This document shows positions 22,340 through 33,052 of a DNA stretch of 64,000 nt, piece after piece. The notes beneath the pieces are model-generated. The model had not been told where the DNA came from. It did no database searches and worked only from the letters and a program-made list of their open reading frames with translations. The stretch is from Microvelia longipes. Its lineage: Eukaryota; Arthropoda; Insecta; Hemiptera; Veliidae. The stretch spans positions 13,331,110 to 13,395,109 of the forward strand of contig JACMZG010001914.1 in assembly GCA_018340805.1 (NCBI GenBank), in the 5' to 3' direction. The position numbers were made by a program, and so were the translations under genes. Numbering within the stretch: position 1 is the first letter of the stretch; each line of letters starts with the position of its first letter.

Positions 22340-22445
22340 AAGTTAGCCCCCGAGCCGAAGGCGAGGGTGTGCTATCTAAAATTACCTGCAGAGGCGAAGC
22401 CGAGGCAGGTAATTTGACTGACGAGGCAAAGCCGAGGAAGGCAAA
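22340..22445. repeat. GC-rich mini-hairpin array
   Basis: CCGAGCCGAAGGCGAGGG, GAGGCGAAGCCGAGG (GCGAAGC at 22394-22400) and GAGGCAAAGCCGAGG follow one another. Each is a short stem with a GAA or AAA loop, like the arrays at 46310-46530 and 49680-49924. Confidence 0.75.
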
Positions 22446-22871
22446 TATACGAGTAAGTAATGTTTCCTTTCCTGCCTCGTTCCACACAATATTTTATCTG
22501 CGAACAGTTATAAATCAAAACTAGCATTCTTGAAAACCTTATTACGTTTGTATAATGTTTTATATTTACATTTTCTTTGACTGATATTACAGATCTTATC
22601 ATCGAGAAAGTTGACAACAGAGTAGCGCTCGATTTTGTGTTTGACAGTTCTTTTAAATACGCTAACATAACGTTTCACTTACATTCTTAACATTTTTCAC
22701 TGAGCACCATTCTTTGAACACTTCATATGCTTTGAGATACCTACTTCCTGATTTGCCGGGTAGTAGGCTCTCTTTGGCATTTGTAGCTACAAAAAGGTTG
22801 TATTTACCGCAAGTTGAAGAAGCAATCGAAGAATCAGCTACCGTCGATACTTGCTGTTGGATATAAATATC

Positions 22872-22908
22872 CCTGGACCGGTTTCGGCATAACGCCATCA
22901 TCAGCAGG
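22872..22908 (-). ncRNA. Hammerhead ribozyme motif, copy 1
   Basis: In order on the minus strand: CCTG, CTGATGA, stem GGC/GCC around GTTAT, GAAA, CCGG, TC, CAGG. CCTG and CAGG form stem I. The cleavage triplet GUC lies directly before CAGG. Stem III is a loopless CCGG, as in hammerheads thought to act as dimers. One extra U after CUGAUGA is unusual. Confidence 0.72.
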
Positions 22909-23026
22909 CGGGGCAACACTCGAGCTCTCAACTAATAAAGTTAACTCAGTGATTAACTTCTAGTCTCAATGAGCACGACGAGCCCTCTGAAGATACATAT
23001 TAGTTGAGAGCTCGAGTGTTGCCCCG

Positions 23027-23063
23027 CCTGCTGATGATGGCGTTATGCCGAAACCGGTCCAGG
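23027..23063 (+). ncRNA. Hammerhead ribozyme motif, copy 2
   Basis: Exact inverted copy of the motif at 22872-22908. Core CTGATGA at 23031-23037, GAAA at 23050-23053, predicted cleavage after 23059. Together the two copies can also pair with each other over 113 bp. Confidence 0.72.
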
Positions 23064-23443
23064 GATATTTATATCCAACAGCAAGTATCGACGGTAGCTG
23101 ATTCTTCGATTATTTGTAGCTACTTCCAAAACATCCGCCGGGGTATGTTCGAAAAGTTCGTCTATATCTTCGACGATATCCATCACAAAACGCTACAGAA
23201 CCGCTATAGAATAAACTAACTTTTAAACTGTATTAAATACGGGTTTGCATGATAAAAGTAGTAAATGACTTGACAAAAAAAGATGAGATAATAAACCCAA
23301 GACAAAAGTGTTGCCTTTAAAATAATCAATAAAATTTATTTCTAATTAAAGATTTACATTACAAACTGTTTTATTTTAATTTTAATTAGTTAAATAATTT
23401 AATTATTCATTATATAAATTATTAAAATTCAATAGGCTTTTTA

Positions 23444-23899
23444 TAAGGCGCGGTCGAATATCTAGAACGTTGGATCACCAACAAACTTTTTTTATAATTT
23501 TGTTTTCAAAATTTTCAGTAATTAGCCGGATTTGTGACAAATGAAGCCTATTTCCGTAATCTGCACGCTCTTTTGGTTAATCTCAAAGAGTATTTACATT
23601 CACTCAACGATTTATTTTAATCTAACTTGGTACATACATAACTACTGTTAGACGTCAATATTTTGTGTTATATTTTGACATGTCAACATTGACGTCTAAC
23701 AGTAGTTATGTATGTACCAAGTTAGATTAAAAATAATCGTTGAGAGAATGTAATACTCTTGAGATTAACAAAAGAGCGTGCAGATTACGGAAATAGGCTT
23801 CATTTATCACAAATCCGGCTAATTACTGAAAATTTTGAAAACAAAATTATAAAAAAGTTTGTTGGTGATCCAACGTGCTAGATATTCGACCGCGCCTTA
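23444..23899. mobile_element. 456-bp near-perfect palindromic MITE
   Basis: The ends TAAGGCGCGGTCGAATATCT and its complement are flanked by TTA on both sides. The arms of about 210 bp differ at only a few positions, with a short spacer around TTTTGACATGTCAA. It has no coding capacity. The low arm divergence suggests a recent origin or gene conversion. Confidence 0.92.
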
Positions 23900-24117
23900 T
23901 TATTAACTAATAATGTTTACAAAAATTATCTATTAACTTTCTTTACCAGCACAGGCAGGGGCGGCTGGGAAATGCTACTTTCCTGCCTAGGCAGGTAAAG
24001 TGCAGTCATTCATGACTAATTACCAGCCGATCAGGGAAATGCTACTTTCTCGCCTAAAATTAATTTAGTAATACTTCATTTTCCTGCCGTGAGCAGATAA
24101 ACATATTTTCTGGATAG

Positions 24118-24345
24118 CTCAACCACACTTATAGACTGATTTTTGTATAAAGTTTGAACTCTCTAACATAAATGCATTAGGAGCTATGTTGATAACAGAC
24201 ACACACACACACATACAGACAACTTTGAGAAAACTATTCAGGGGGTCTTAAAGGCACCTGAAACGGATAATTCCGGTGACATCCAGGTTTCGGATTATTT
24301 TGCTAACACATTACTTTTCTAACATATCTACGATATAAATGAGGA
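24118..24345 (-). repeat. Partial copy of the 5S-like repeat family (end region)
   Basis: Contains TTGAACTCTCTAACATAAAT, the CACACACACACATACAGAC run, CCGGTGACATCCAGGTTTCGG and the AATGAGGAAAGTAAAA end. Confidence 0.75.
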
Positions 24346-24457
24346 AAGTAAAAAGATAGTTTTAAGGGAAGGGATCAAGGGGGGGGGGGGTGGAGCCCTG
24401 CAGCCTTGTGTAGGATCGATTTCTAGCCAGTGCCTAGGGGAAGTGCGCGCGCAACTC

Positions 24458-24496
24458 TATATATCCTAGGTCGTGTTTATCATACCAGTATCATTT
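24458..24496 (+). promoter_or_regulatory. Possible core promoter of gene 2
   Basis: TATATAT at 24458-24464 and an insect initiator-like TCATTT at 24491-24496 are about 35 nt apart, slightly wide. The long leader before 25226 contains many ATGs, so an intron or a closer start site is also possible. Confidence 0.2.
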
Positions 24497-25184
24497 CAGA
24501 CGTTTTCGCGTAATCATGTGACTATTTTATTACTTAAACTAACCGAACCGGTCACACCGGTATTAAAAAACTCTTCACTGTTTTCTACTATAGTTAATTA
24601 TAATTCTTCAAATTTTGTTGTAATTTGCCTGTATATTGTGTTACAAACTTAAATTTACGTAATATCTCATCAAAACAAATATGATCAATACTTCGTTACT
24701 GCGTTAAAATTACGTCTAGCTCGCCGATCACTTATTTAATCTTATTATATGTTTGAAATAAAATTTATTAACAATCTATTCGCAAAAGTATGACAAAACA
24801 TTAAAAATGAATTTTGTTTCTTGGGGAAAGAACGTTAATAGTGTTTTTATGTGGAAATAATGATTGAATTTTGAGTACCTGGAAGTCGTTTCTTGTTTAA
24901 TTGTCTTTTAAAAAAGTTATATACCTTTTAACACTTTAATAGTTAAATTATTTATCGATTATCTTATCAGTATATTGCAGTGTTTGTATTGAGATTATCT
25001 ATAGTTACTCTTATTAATCTACTTCTACTTAGTTAACGCGTAATATCTATTTATTCAAGTTTTTGATCTCTAAAGGTAATTTCTTGCCGTTTTTTAGAAT
25101 ATTTTTTTTATGTAAACAGTGTTGTCAAATATTAAAAAAATATTTTGGGGGAAAAAGTTTATAAAAGTGTTTAGTCATTTGTCC

Positions 25185-25244
25185 ATGGAGGTTAAGCGAG
25201 ACATAGACGCTCAAACTGATATCAAATGGAAAACGAAGATATAA
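25185..25244 (+). promoter_or_regulatory. Overlapping upstream reading frame of gene 2
   Basis: ATG at 25185 opens a 19-residue frame that ends inside the main coding region at 25244. It has a good context (GTCCATGG) and would compete with the start at 25226. Confidence 0.4.
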
Positions 25245-25625
25245 ATCGCACTCTGACTTCTGAGCAACAAGATACTCAATTTATTGAAGATAAAGTTTCA
25301 GTTGTTTGTGCTGAACAATATAATCTTTCAGCCGTATGTATTGATACGAATATAGTATCAGCCAAAGTATCTGAACAGGATAGACTTTCTGCCACATGTT
25401 CTGAACAAGTTACTGAACAAGACCGACACTCAGCTAGGTATTCGTCTGATCAAGACCGTCTATCAGCTCGGTATTCGGATAAAGTTTCATCTGTTTATTA
25501 TTCCGATGACGACAAATATTCAGTGACGTATTATTCGGATGAAGACAAAGTTTGTGGAATATATTTTAATGAGAATGCGGAACACGAGGAAACCAGTGCT
25601 TCGCCTACAGATCACCAACTACCAG
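25226..25625 (+). CDS. Gene 2, first coding exon, Ser/Asp/Tyr repeat protein
   Basis: 400 nt ending at CAG/GTTAGT, leaving one base. It encodes about 133 residues, starting MENEDINRTLTSEQQDTQF. From about residue 50 there are degenerate 10-14-residue repeats: SEQDRLSATCSEQ, TEQDRHSARYS, SDQDRLSARYSD, then YYSDDDKYSVTYYSDEDK. The protein is very acidic and probably disordered. No family is recognised. The biased but organised repeats, intact frame and strong donor argue for a real exon. The start is the first ATG in this frame after upstream stops. Confidence 0.6.
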
Positions 25626-25689
25626 GTTAGTTGTTTTAATGAATTAAATTAATTTAAGTATTAATATATCTTATCTAGTTTTCCTTATT

Positions 25690-25811
25690 TATACTGTAGG
25701 TATATTTGAAAAGTATTGTGTTACAAAACCGAAACCGTGATGTCATTTGCATTATCCGTGTTTGGTGTTTTTAAAATTTGTATGTCTGTTATGGTCGTTC
25801 CACCCAGTGTG

Positions 25812-25885
<74 letters not shown>

Positions 25886-26110
25886 TACCTTGCATATGCA
25901 TAATGTGTTACCTTTTTTTTATTCAGAATGCTCATTCTTAATAATGTTTCAATTCAACAATTTATCCATAATTTTTGTCAGATCATAAACGTTAAGCAAC
26001 ATCGAGCGTGCTCAGTGCCTGGATTGGTGTTTGGGGACAGTTGGGAATGAAATGACTGTATTTACTATCAGGGGACAAGCAAAGCGAGTCCAAAAAGGTG
26101 TTGCACTTGG
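25690..26110 (+). repeat. Deleted copy of the 5S-like repeat family
   Basis: The family start (GGTATATTTGAAAAGTATTG) is joined through a TA run to the 5S-like segment at 25979-26050. That segment contains GATCATAAACGTTAAGCAAC, CATCGAGCG and CAGTGCCTGGATTGGTG. Confidence 0.75.
25813..25887. repeat. (TA)n microsatellite
   Basis: Pure AT dinucleotide run inside a gene 2 intron. Confidence 0.95.
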
Positions 26111-26448
26111 AAATAAAACTAATGTTTTGCTACATTATATAACTTATGTACTTTAATCTGAGAAAAATACTATATATACATAGAAGGAACACAGGTCCGT
26201 AAACACAATGTAATTCCACTGATAACACGAAAACCGGTTGACTGGTGCACCTTAAGGTAGTACCCCTAATAATAATGTTTTGTTGTTAGGAACAAAACAT
26301 TATTTTAAATATGTGTCATAAATATCTGTTAATGAAGAAAGATCGTAAAGAACAAATATAATAACTTAAAAGTCCTTTTCAGTATTTAATAAAACCGGTC
26401 TTAGATGGCAAAAGGGTGGCAGGATACAAGAACCTACATTTAGTTGAC

Positions 26449-26449
26449 G

Positions 26450-26516
<67 letters not shown>

Positions 26517-26526
26517 GATATATATT
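26449..26526. repeat. (TA)n microsatellite
   Basis: AT run with few interruptions. Confidence 0.95.
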
Positions 26527-26770
26527 ATTTATAATAACTAGTGAATTTGTAAAATCGCTTTCATCGCGGCGTTTGAATTTTGTTTATTGGTAGATTCTTA
26601 ATATATTCATTTTGGCAATAAGAAATCAATATATCATAAAGATTCAACACAAATATCTTTTTATGTTCCTACAAAATTGGATGTTTAAAATGACCGCTAT
26701 GGGCTGGATTTTGTCCAAATTTTGATAAATTTTCGTATCTAAAGTTGTAAATGCATTTTAACATTTACAG

Positions 26771-26834
26771 GGCAAAGAGAACCTTTGGTAGAATGCCAAA
26801 GGTCTAATAATAAAAATGAAATGTTTTTAGACGA
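26771..26834 (+). CDS. Gene 2, second exon
   Basis: 64 nt between TTTACAG and GTAAGT. The phase fits exon 1 (G+GG, Gly) and gives QREPLVECQRSNNKNEMFLD, leaving two bases. The match of phase and both splice sites is the evidence; it lies between TA microsatellites. Confidence 0.5.
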
Positions 26835-26840
26835 GTAAGT

Positions 26841-27010
<170 letters not shown>

Positions 27011-27860
27011 AAGTACTACATTATATTAAGTAACAAGTTAACAAGTGTTCTTCTGAAATTTTAGAACACTTAATGAAGTTTGTTTTTAAATTTGATGCGA
27101 TTGGGACAGTAAATTATCAAAAAGTAGAAATAGAAATATTTAAGCTTTTACGTTCAAAAAAGTGCATGAAACGTTTGACTGGTGTATACAAAGCCATTAT
27201 TATAATTGTATTTATTAAGCCTCACAAGGCTATTAGGTGACTGGGTCACGTCATTGTCTATGGCAGTCTGGCAACGTATTACATCACTCATTCAGAGTTT
27301 AAATTAAACAATATAGAAGTCTGCTTACTGTTCAATTGACCTTCGTTTACTAACTTGCAGTTTTAATTAATTGTTTATTTACGATTGTTTGTTTACGGAA
27401 AACTTGTGATGTTTTTTGATGCGAAGTCTATTATGAATGTGGGAAAATGACGATATTATGTTAATATCGTCCTTTATCTTATATTTATGGTATAAACCTT
27501 GTATCGTCTATCGCAACTTTGTGTTTGTACTTTGTTATTAAAATACATTTTTTCCTTTAAAGTTGGATATGGTAATACCAGGAATAAATAAATAATATCA
27601 TACTCCATTTATTTTGTCCTTAAAGTACAAAGATAAAGACGTATTTTACAAAATTTCATTGGGCCTTTTTGTGGATTGTTTATTAGATTTGTGCAAAGAA
27701 CGCACAAGTTTTATAAAAGGTATTATAAAAGCTTAAGTACTATTTACATAAAAAGAAACTTTCTTATCATCTTTTAACAAAACTATAGGGGTCTTTTGCC
27801 CAAGATGTAAACTCTTTTATACATACATATAAACACACTCTTTTATACATATTTTATATT

Positions 27861-27867
<7 letters not shown>
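27011..27867. other. AT-rich DNA with no recognised feature
   Basis: No exon, RNA gene or repeat structure could be supported here. Confidence 0.5.
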
Positions 27868-27945
<78 letters not shown>

Positions 27946-27952
27946 ATTTATG
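27868..27952. repeat. (TA)n microsatellite
   Basis: Nearly pure TA run. Confidence 0.95.
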
Positions 27953-30066
27953 TAAAAAAAACTCAACAGTTTGTGGAAATCACCAACTTTAAGCAAGTTA
28001 AGGTCATAGAGATGAAAATTCAGAAAATTTGTTTTTTATGACACAGTAGAAAAATGTTCGATGTTTATGCATGTTTTACTTCTTTGTCATCAGTTTTAGA
28101 GCTTTTCAAATAAGAAAAACGTCTCAATATCTGAAGAATCTAACTCTAAAAACAAAGAGTTAGCCCCAGCAGGTAGGTGAAGCCCGCAACGCAATCCCAA
28201 CTCAGTTTTTTCTGAAAAGGGGTTTTGACCAAAAATCATTCCTGAATACTCCATCTCAATCCACAGCTGGACAAGGGTAACCTAGAGATAACCACAGTAC
28301 GGTTTGGTGTAACCTACTGATAAGAACCATTTTCTAAACAAAAGATTTTCCCCATGTAAAAGCATAGGACAAATTTTTAGGAGGTGTTTTTTAATAAATT
28401 TATTGTATTTAACTCTTGAAATGTTATGAAATCGAAAGTGGACATCTATATTTACGTTAGGAAAGAAACAAGTGTGGTTTGTTCGATTTTTCCGAATAAA
28501 ATACGGTAGTGAAATGTGACCTTTTTTGTGCATTTTGGACTCTCCGTTTTTTTACTTTTTTTAATATAATTCATATTATTTAACTCTTGGAATGTTCTGA
28601 AATCGAAAGTTGGACATCTATATTATCGAAAAGAAACAAAATGAGTGAGGTTTAGTAGATTTTTCTGAAATAAATACGGTAGTAAAATCTAATGTTTTTG
28701 TTTACATTTTGCACTCGTTTGTTTCTGGTGTTTTTGTACTATTTTTGACTTCTTATTAAGATAATATCGTATATTATTGGTTTCAACGACAAAGGTAATT
28801 CGTTTATACTGAAAGAAGTATGTATATCAGCATTTGTGGTATGGAATATTAGTAACTTTGTTGATAAGTTGCTCAAGTCACTTCTGTGCATTGATGCCGT
28901 GCAAATTTAAGTGAAATGTCAACATCTTCTATTCATTTGTATAATCTAGAAGACGTGCATGCTAGATTTTGTTAATTAATAAAGGATGCATGGAGACATT
29001 GGCACAAGTTGAATCAACTTCATGCATAAATAATTACTGTTGTAAGATGTCAATGTCATTTACTCAATTTATGTTAAAACCAAATAATCTGTCAATATAT
29101 AACTGTGCGAGAGACACCTAGGAAGTATAACAAGCAAAATGCAATACTACACCTGGGATTTGTTCCATCATTCGACATTTGTCTTCATTGATGGCTCTAC
29201 ATAATGTCATGCCTCAAGTTTCGTCACGTGTAACTTATCAGGGTGCCGACGGAGCCTGAACTCACTGTAACCTTTGATTAAAATTCCAAAGAATATAATG
29301 TGAAGTATTTTATAGATGAGCGGTGCTCTCTTACCACCATCATGCTTGGTAAGCAAAACATGTATCATTTGATACTACCGAGTTTTGAAAAACATGAATA
29401 CTCCCACAATATAACTGATCGAGAGACACCTAGGAAATTTAACTTGCAAAATGCAATGCTACAATTATCTATGTTCATTAAATGAAATTGTAATGTCAAA
29501 CTTTATGACTCATAACAACTGCGAAGCTATGCCCACCTCAAGAAAGTCAAGTTTCATCACGGTGAAGCCTTCACGCATCTGTTGCAACCTTCGTGCGACT
29601 GTAGTCAAACTATTTTATTCTTAATTAGGATTTAAACTTGTATTAAACCTTTCTTTCATTGTTAAAATGTTATATTATAATAAAATTTAGTGAAATTGAT
29701 TCTTTTATTTTATTCTAATTTCTCTACCACCTACACCAATTTGGGAGGTTTGTCATATAGGTGCCTGGGCCACCCTAAATCTATAAGATCTGATATACCT
29801 TAGCTTGAGCTTTGTTCAGTCAAACACATACCTGACTGAGGTGTCCATCAGTGTCAAGGCAGACAGCATACAAATTTGTGATAATTATTTGTTGTTAAAA
29901 ATAGTTTTCTTGTTTTTTGAATCGAGAGAGGCATCACATGTGTGGTTCCCAGACTTCTCAGGATATATGAATGAATTTTTTGTAAACCTCATTACCTCAA
30001 ATAGCTGATGCAATTTTAAACTTAACCAGCAAAAAGACTACAGCATTTGAATATTGTGTAAATAGT

Positions 30067-30314
30067 GTAATAGAATACTGCCTCCGTGGCCGAGGTTGTT
30101 AAGGCGATAGTCTTTACACTGACCTTTGACACCATCCCAGGTTACGCTCTCAGTTGATAGAAGATTATTGTTTAATATATTATCGCCAATTTTTGAATAC
30201 ATTTGAGCGTAACGGTTGCTACTACCACCCGTAGTGGTTCCCGCAGGGGTTATCACTGATGAGCTACAAGGCTCTAAACGGGCATTATTATTATTATTTT
30301 AGGGTAATAGATAC
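30067..30314 (+). mobile_element. tRNA-Ser-like SINE with target duplication
   Basis: The body 30079-30303 starts with a tRNA-Ser-like A box (GTGGCCGAGGTTGTTAAGGCG), has a weak B box (GGTTACGCTC) and ends in an ATT-repeat tail. It is flanked by GTAATAGAATAC (30067-30078) and a near copy after 30303. The other block copies carry it at 32458-32682 and 33688-33913; the second has an exact 12-bp duplication. Confidence 0.85.
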
Positions 30315-30908
30315 CGTGTTTCTATTGCGGGTATAGCAATTTAATGAAACTTGAGATATGACTTCTAATGTAATTCACATTTATAGTTCATGGCACCTTC
30401 CTCTTCGCCAGGTTTTATTTATAAAGACTTCAATTATTGAGAGGGTTATAATATCACAAACTACAAAATGACAATTACTGTATCACAGAAGCTATCTGCA
30501 TTTGATTAACAGTAGGTATGACTGATCCTTTTTTCAGTCTAATCTTTTTTGTGGTAGAACATTATGAATTCTAGTAGCATCTAAAATTTCAATTTGATAA
30601 TTTTATATTGTTAGAAATGTGCAATACTACTAATAATACTTACCTGAACATAAAAAAGTCTCAGAGGAAAATTGAGACGATTCCTCCAATTTTTATGTAT
30701 GCATGATAAGCGAAAAATAGGGTAGATATCAATCATGAGTCTGTTTAAATTGTAGAAAAAAATTGAGTAGTCATGAGTCTGTGTTTTTGAACAATTCCTT
30801 TATTTACAAGTTATAACATACAAAAAGAAAAAGGAATACAAAAAAGTTAACACAAATGTGTACAAGTAACCCACAAGGGCAAAGCCTGAGGGGGGGGGTA
30901 AGAAATTT

Positions 30909-33052
30909 TTACTTTTTTTATATAATTCCATTATTTAACTCTTGGAATGTTCTGAAATCGAAAGTTGGACTCTATATTATCGAAAAGAAACAAAATGAGT
31001 GAGGTTTAGTAGAGTTTTCTGAATTTAATACGGTAGTAAATCTGTTTTTGTTTACATTTTCACTCGTTTGTTTCTGGTGTTTTTGTACTATTTTTGCTTC
31101 TTATTAGGATAATATCGTCATATTATTGGTTGTTCAACGACAAAGGTAATTCGTTTATACTGAAAGAAGTATGTATATAATCAGCATTTGTTGTATGGAA
31201 TATTAGTAACTTTGTTGATAAGTTGCTCAAGTCACTGTCTGTGCATTGATGCCGTGCATAATTTAAGTGAAATGGTCAACATCTTTCTATTCATTTGTAT
31301 AATCTAGAAGACGTGCATGCTAGAGTTTTTGTTAATTAAATAAAGGATGCATGGAGACATTGGCACAAGTTGAATCAACGTGTCATGCATAAATAATTAC
31401 TGTTTGTAACGATGTCAATGTCATTTACTCAATTTTATGTTAAAAACCAAATAATCTGTCAATATATAACTGTGCGAGAGACACCTAGGAAGTATAACAA
31501 GCAAAATGCAATACTTACACCTGGGATTTGTTCCATCATTCGACATTTGTCTTCATTGATGGCTCTACATAATGTCATGCCTCAAGTTTCGTCACGTGTA
31601 ACTTATCAGGGTGCCGACGGAGCCTGAACTCACGTGTAACCTTTGATTAAACTTCCAAAGAATATAATGTTGAACGTATTTACTAGAGATGAGCGGTGCT
31701 CGTCTTACCACCATCATGCTTGGTAAGCAAAAACATGTATTCATTTGATACTACGAGAGTTTTGAAACATGAATACTCCCACAATATAACTGATCGAGGG
31801 ACACCTAGGAAATTTAACTTGCAAAATGCAATGCTACATTATCTATGTTCATTTAAATGAAATTTGTAATGTCAAACTTATGACTCATAACAACTTGCGA
31901 AGCTATGCCCACCTCAGAAAAGTCAAGTGTTCATCACGGTGAAAGCCTTCACGCATCTGTTGCGAACCGTTCGTGCGACTGTAGTCAAAACTATTTTATT
32001 CTTAATTAGGATTTAAACTTGTATTAAACCTTTCTTTCATTGTTAAAATTTTATATATAATAAATTTAGTTGAAATTGTATTCTTTTATTTTTATTCTAA
32101 TTTCTCTACCACCTACACCAAATTTTGGGAGGTTTGTCATATAGGGTGCCTGGCCACCCTAAATCGTATAAGATCTGATTTACCTAAGCTTGAGTTTGTT
32201 CAGTCAAACACATACCTGACTGAGGTGTCCATTCAGTGTCAAGGCAGACAGCATACAAATTTGTGATAGTTATTTTTGTTAAAAAATAGTTTTCTTGGTT
32301 TTGAATCGAGAGGCATCACATGTGTGGTTCCCAGACTTCTCAGGATATTGAATGAATTTCTTGTAAACCTCATTACCTCAAATAGCTGATGCAATTTTAA
32401 ACTTAACAGCAAAAAGACTACAGCTTTTTGAATATTGTGTAAATAGTAATAGAATACTGCCTCCGTGGCCGAGGCTGTTAAGGCGATAGTCTTTACACTG
32501 ACTTTGACACCATCCCAGGTTACGCTCTCAGTTGATAGAAGATTATGTTTTAATATTTATTTCGCCAAGTTTTTGAATACAATTTGACGTAACGGTTGCT
32601 ACTACCACCCGTAGTGGTTCCGCAGGAGGTTATCACTGATGAGCTACAAGGCTCAAACGGGCATTATTATTATTATTTTAGGGTAATAGAATACGGTTTC
32701 TATTTTGCGGGTAGCAGTGTTAATGAAACTTGAGAGTATACTTCTAATGTGGTAATTCACATTTAGTTCATGGCACTTCCTCTTCGCCAGGTTTTATTTA
32801 TAAAGACTTCAATTATGAGGAGTTATAATATCACAAACTACAAAATGACAATGTACTGTATCACAGAAGCTATCTGCATTTGTTACGTAGGTTGACTGAT
32901 CCTTTTTTTTCAGTCTAAATCTTTTTGTGGTAACATTATAATTCTAGTAGCATCTAAAAATTTCAATTGATAATTTTATATTGTTAGAAATGTGCAAATA
33001 CTATACTAATAATACTTACCATGAAGATAAAAAAAGTCTCAGAGGAAAATTG
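30909..33052. repeat. Second copy of the 28552-30903 block
   Basis: Matches the first copy through arm and interior. Differences are mostly one-base insertions or deletions, often at homopolymers, and it ends at the N at 33053. Confidence 0.9.

Larger units (their letters stand above)
22779..23123. mobile_element. Hammerhead element insertion with 12-bp target duplication
   Basis: The insertion 22791-23111 (321 bp) is bounded by ATTTGTAGCTAC at 22779-22790 and again at 23112-23123. Inside, 22824-22936 and 22999-23111 are exact 113-bp inverted repeats, each with a hammerhead core. The unit is shared with 61735-61918. The long target duplication and hammerhead suggest a retrozyme or Penelope-type retroelement; no reverse transcriptase is present. 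Confidence 0.85.
22530..23183 (-). pseudogene. Crypton-type tyrosine recombinase fragment, interrupted
   Basis: On the minus strand a start at 23183 opens MDIVEDIDELFEHTPADVL and runs to VATN. After the insertion at 22791-23111 the frame resumes with KESLLPGKSGSRYLKAYEVF, KEWCSVKNVKNVSE. A one-base shift near 22666 follows, then VMLAYLKELS and SATLLSTFSMIRSV. This pattern (LP-KS..RY-KAY--F--W, SE-V-LAYL-EL, STL---SM-RS) matches, from family knowledge, the N-terminal SAM-like region of Crypton or Crypton-derived tyrosine recombinases. The catalytic domain is missing past about 22530. It is dead: split by an insertion, frameshifted and truncated. Confidence 0.72.

Noticed and set aside
22662..23219. 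Two identical frames starting MRARVLPRLLMMALCRNRSR (also at 61653-61865)
   Set aside because: They are the hammerhead unit read as protein. Identity reflects the inverted repeat, and the unit is better explained as a ribozyme element.
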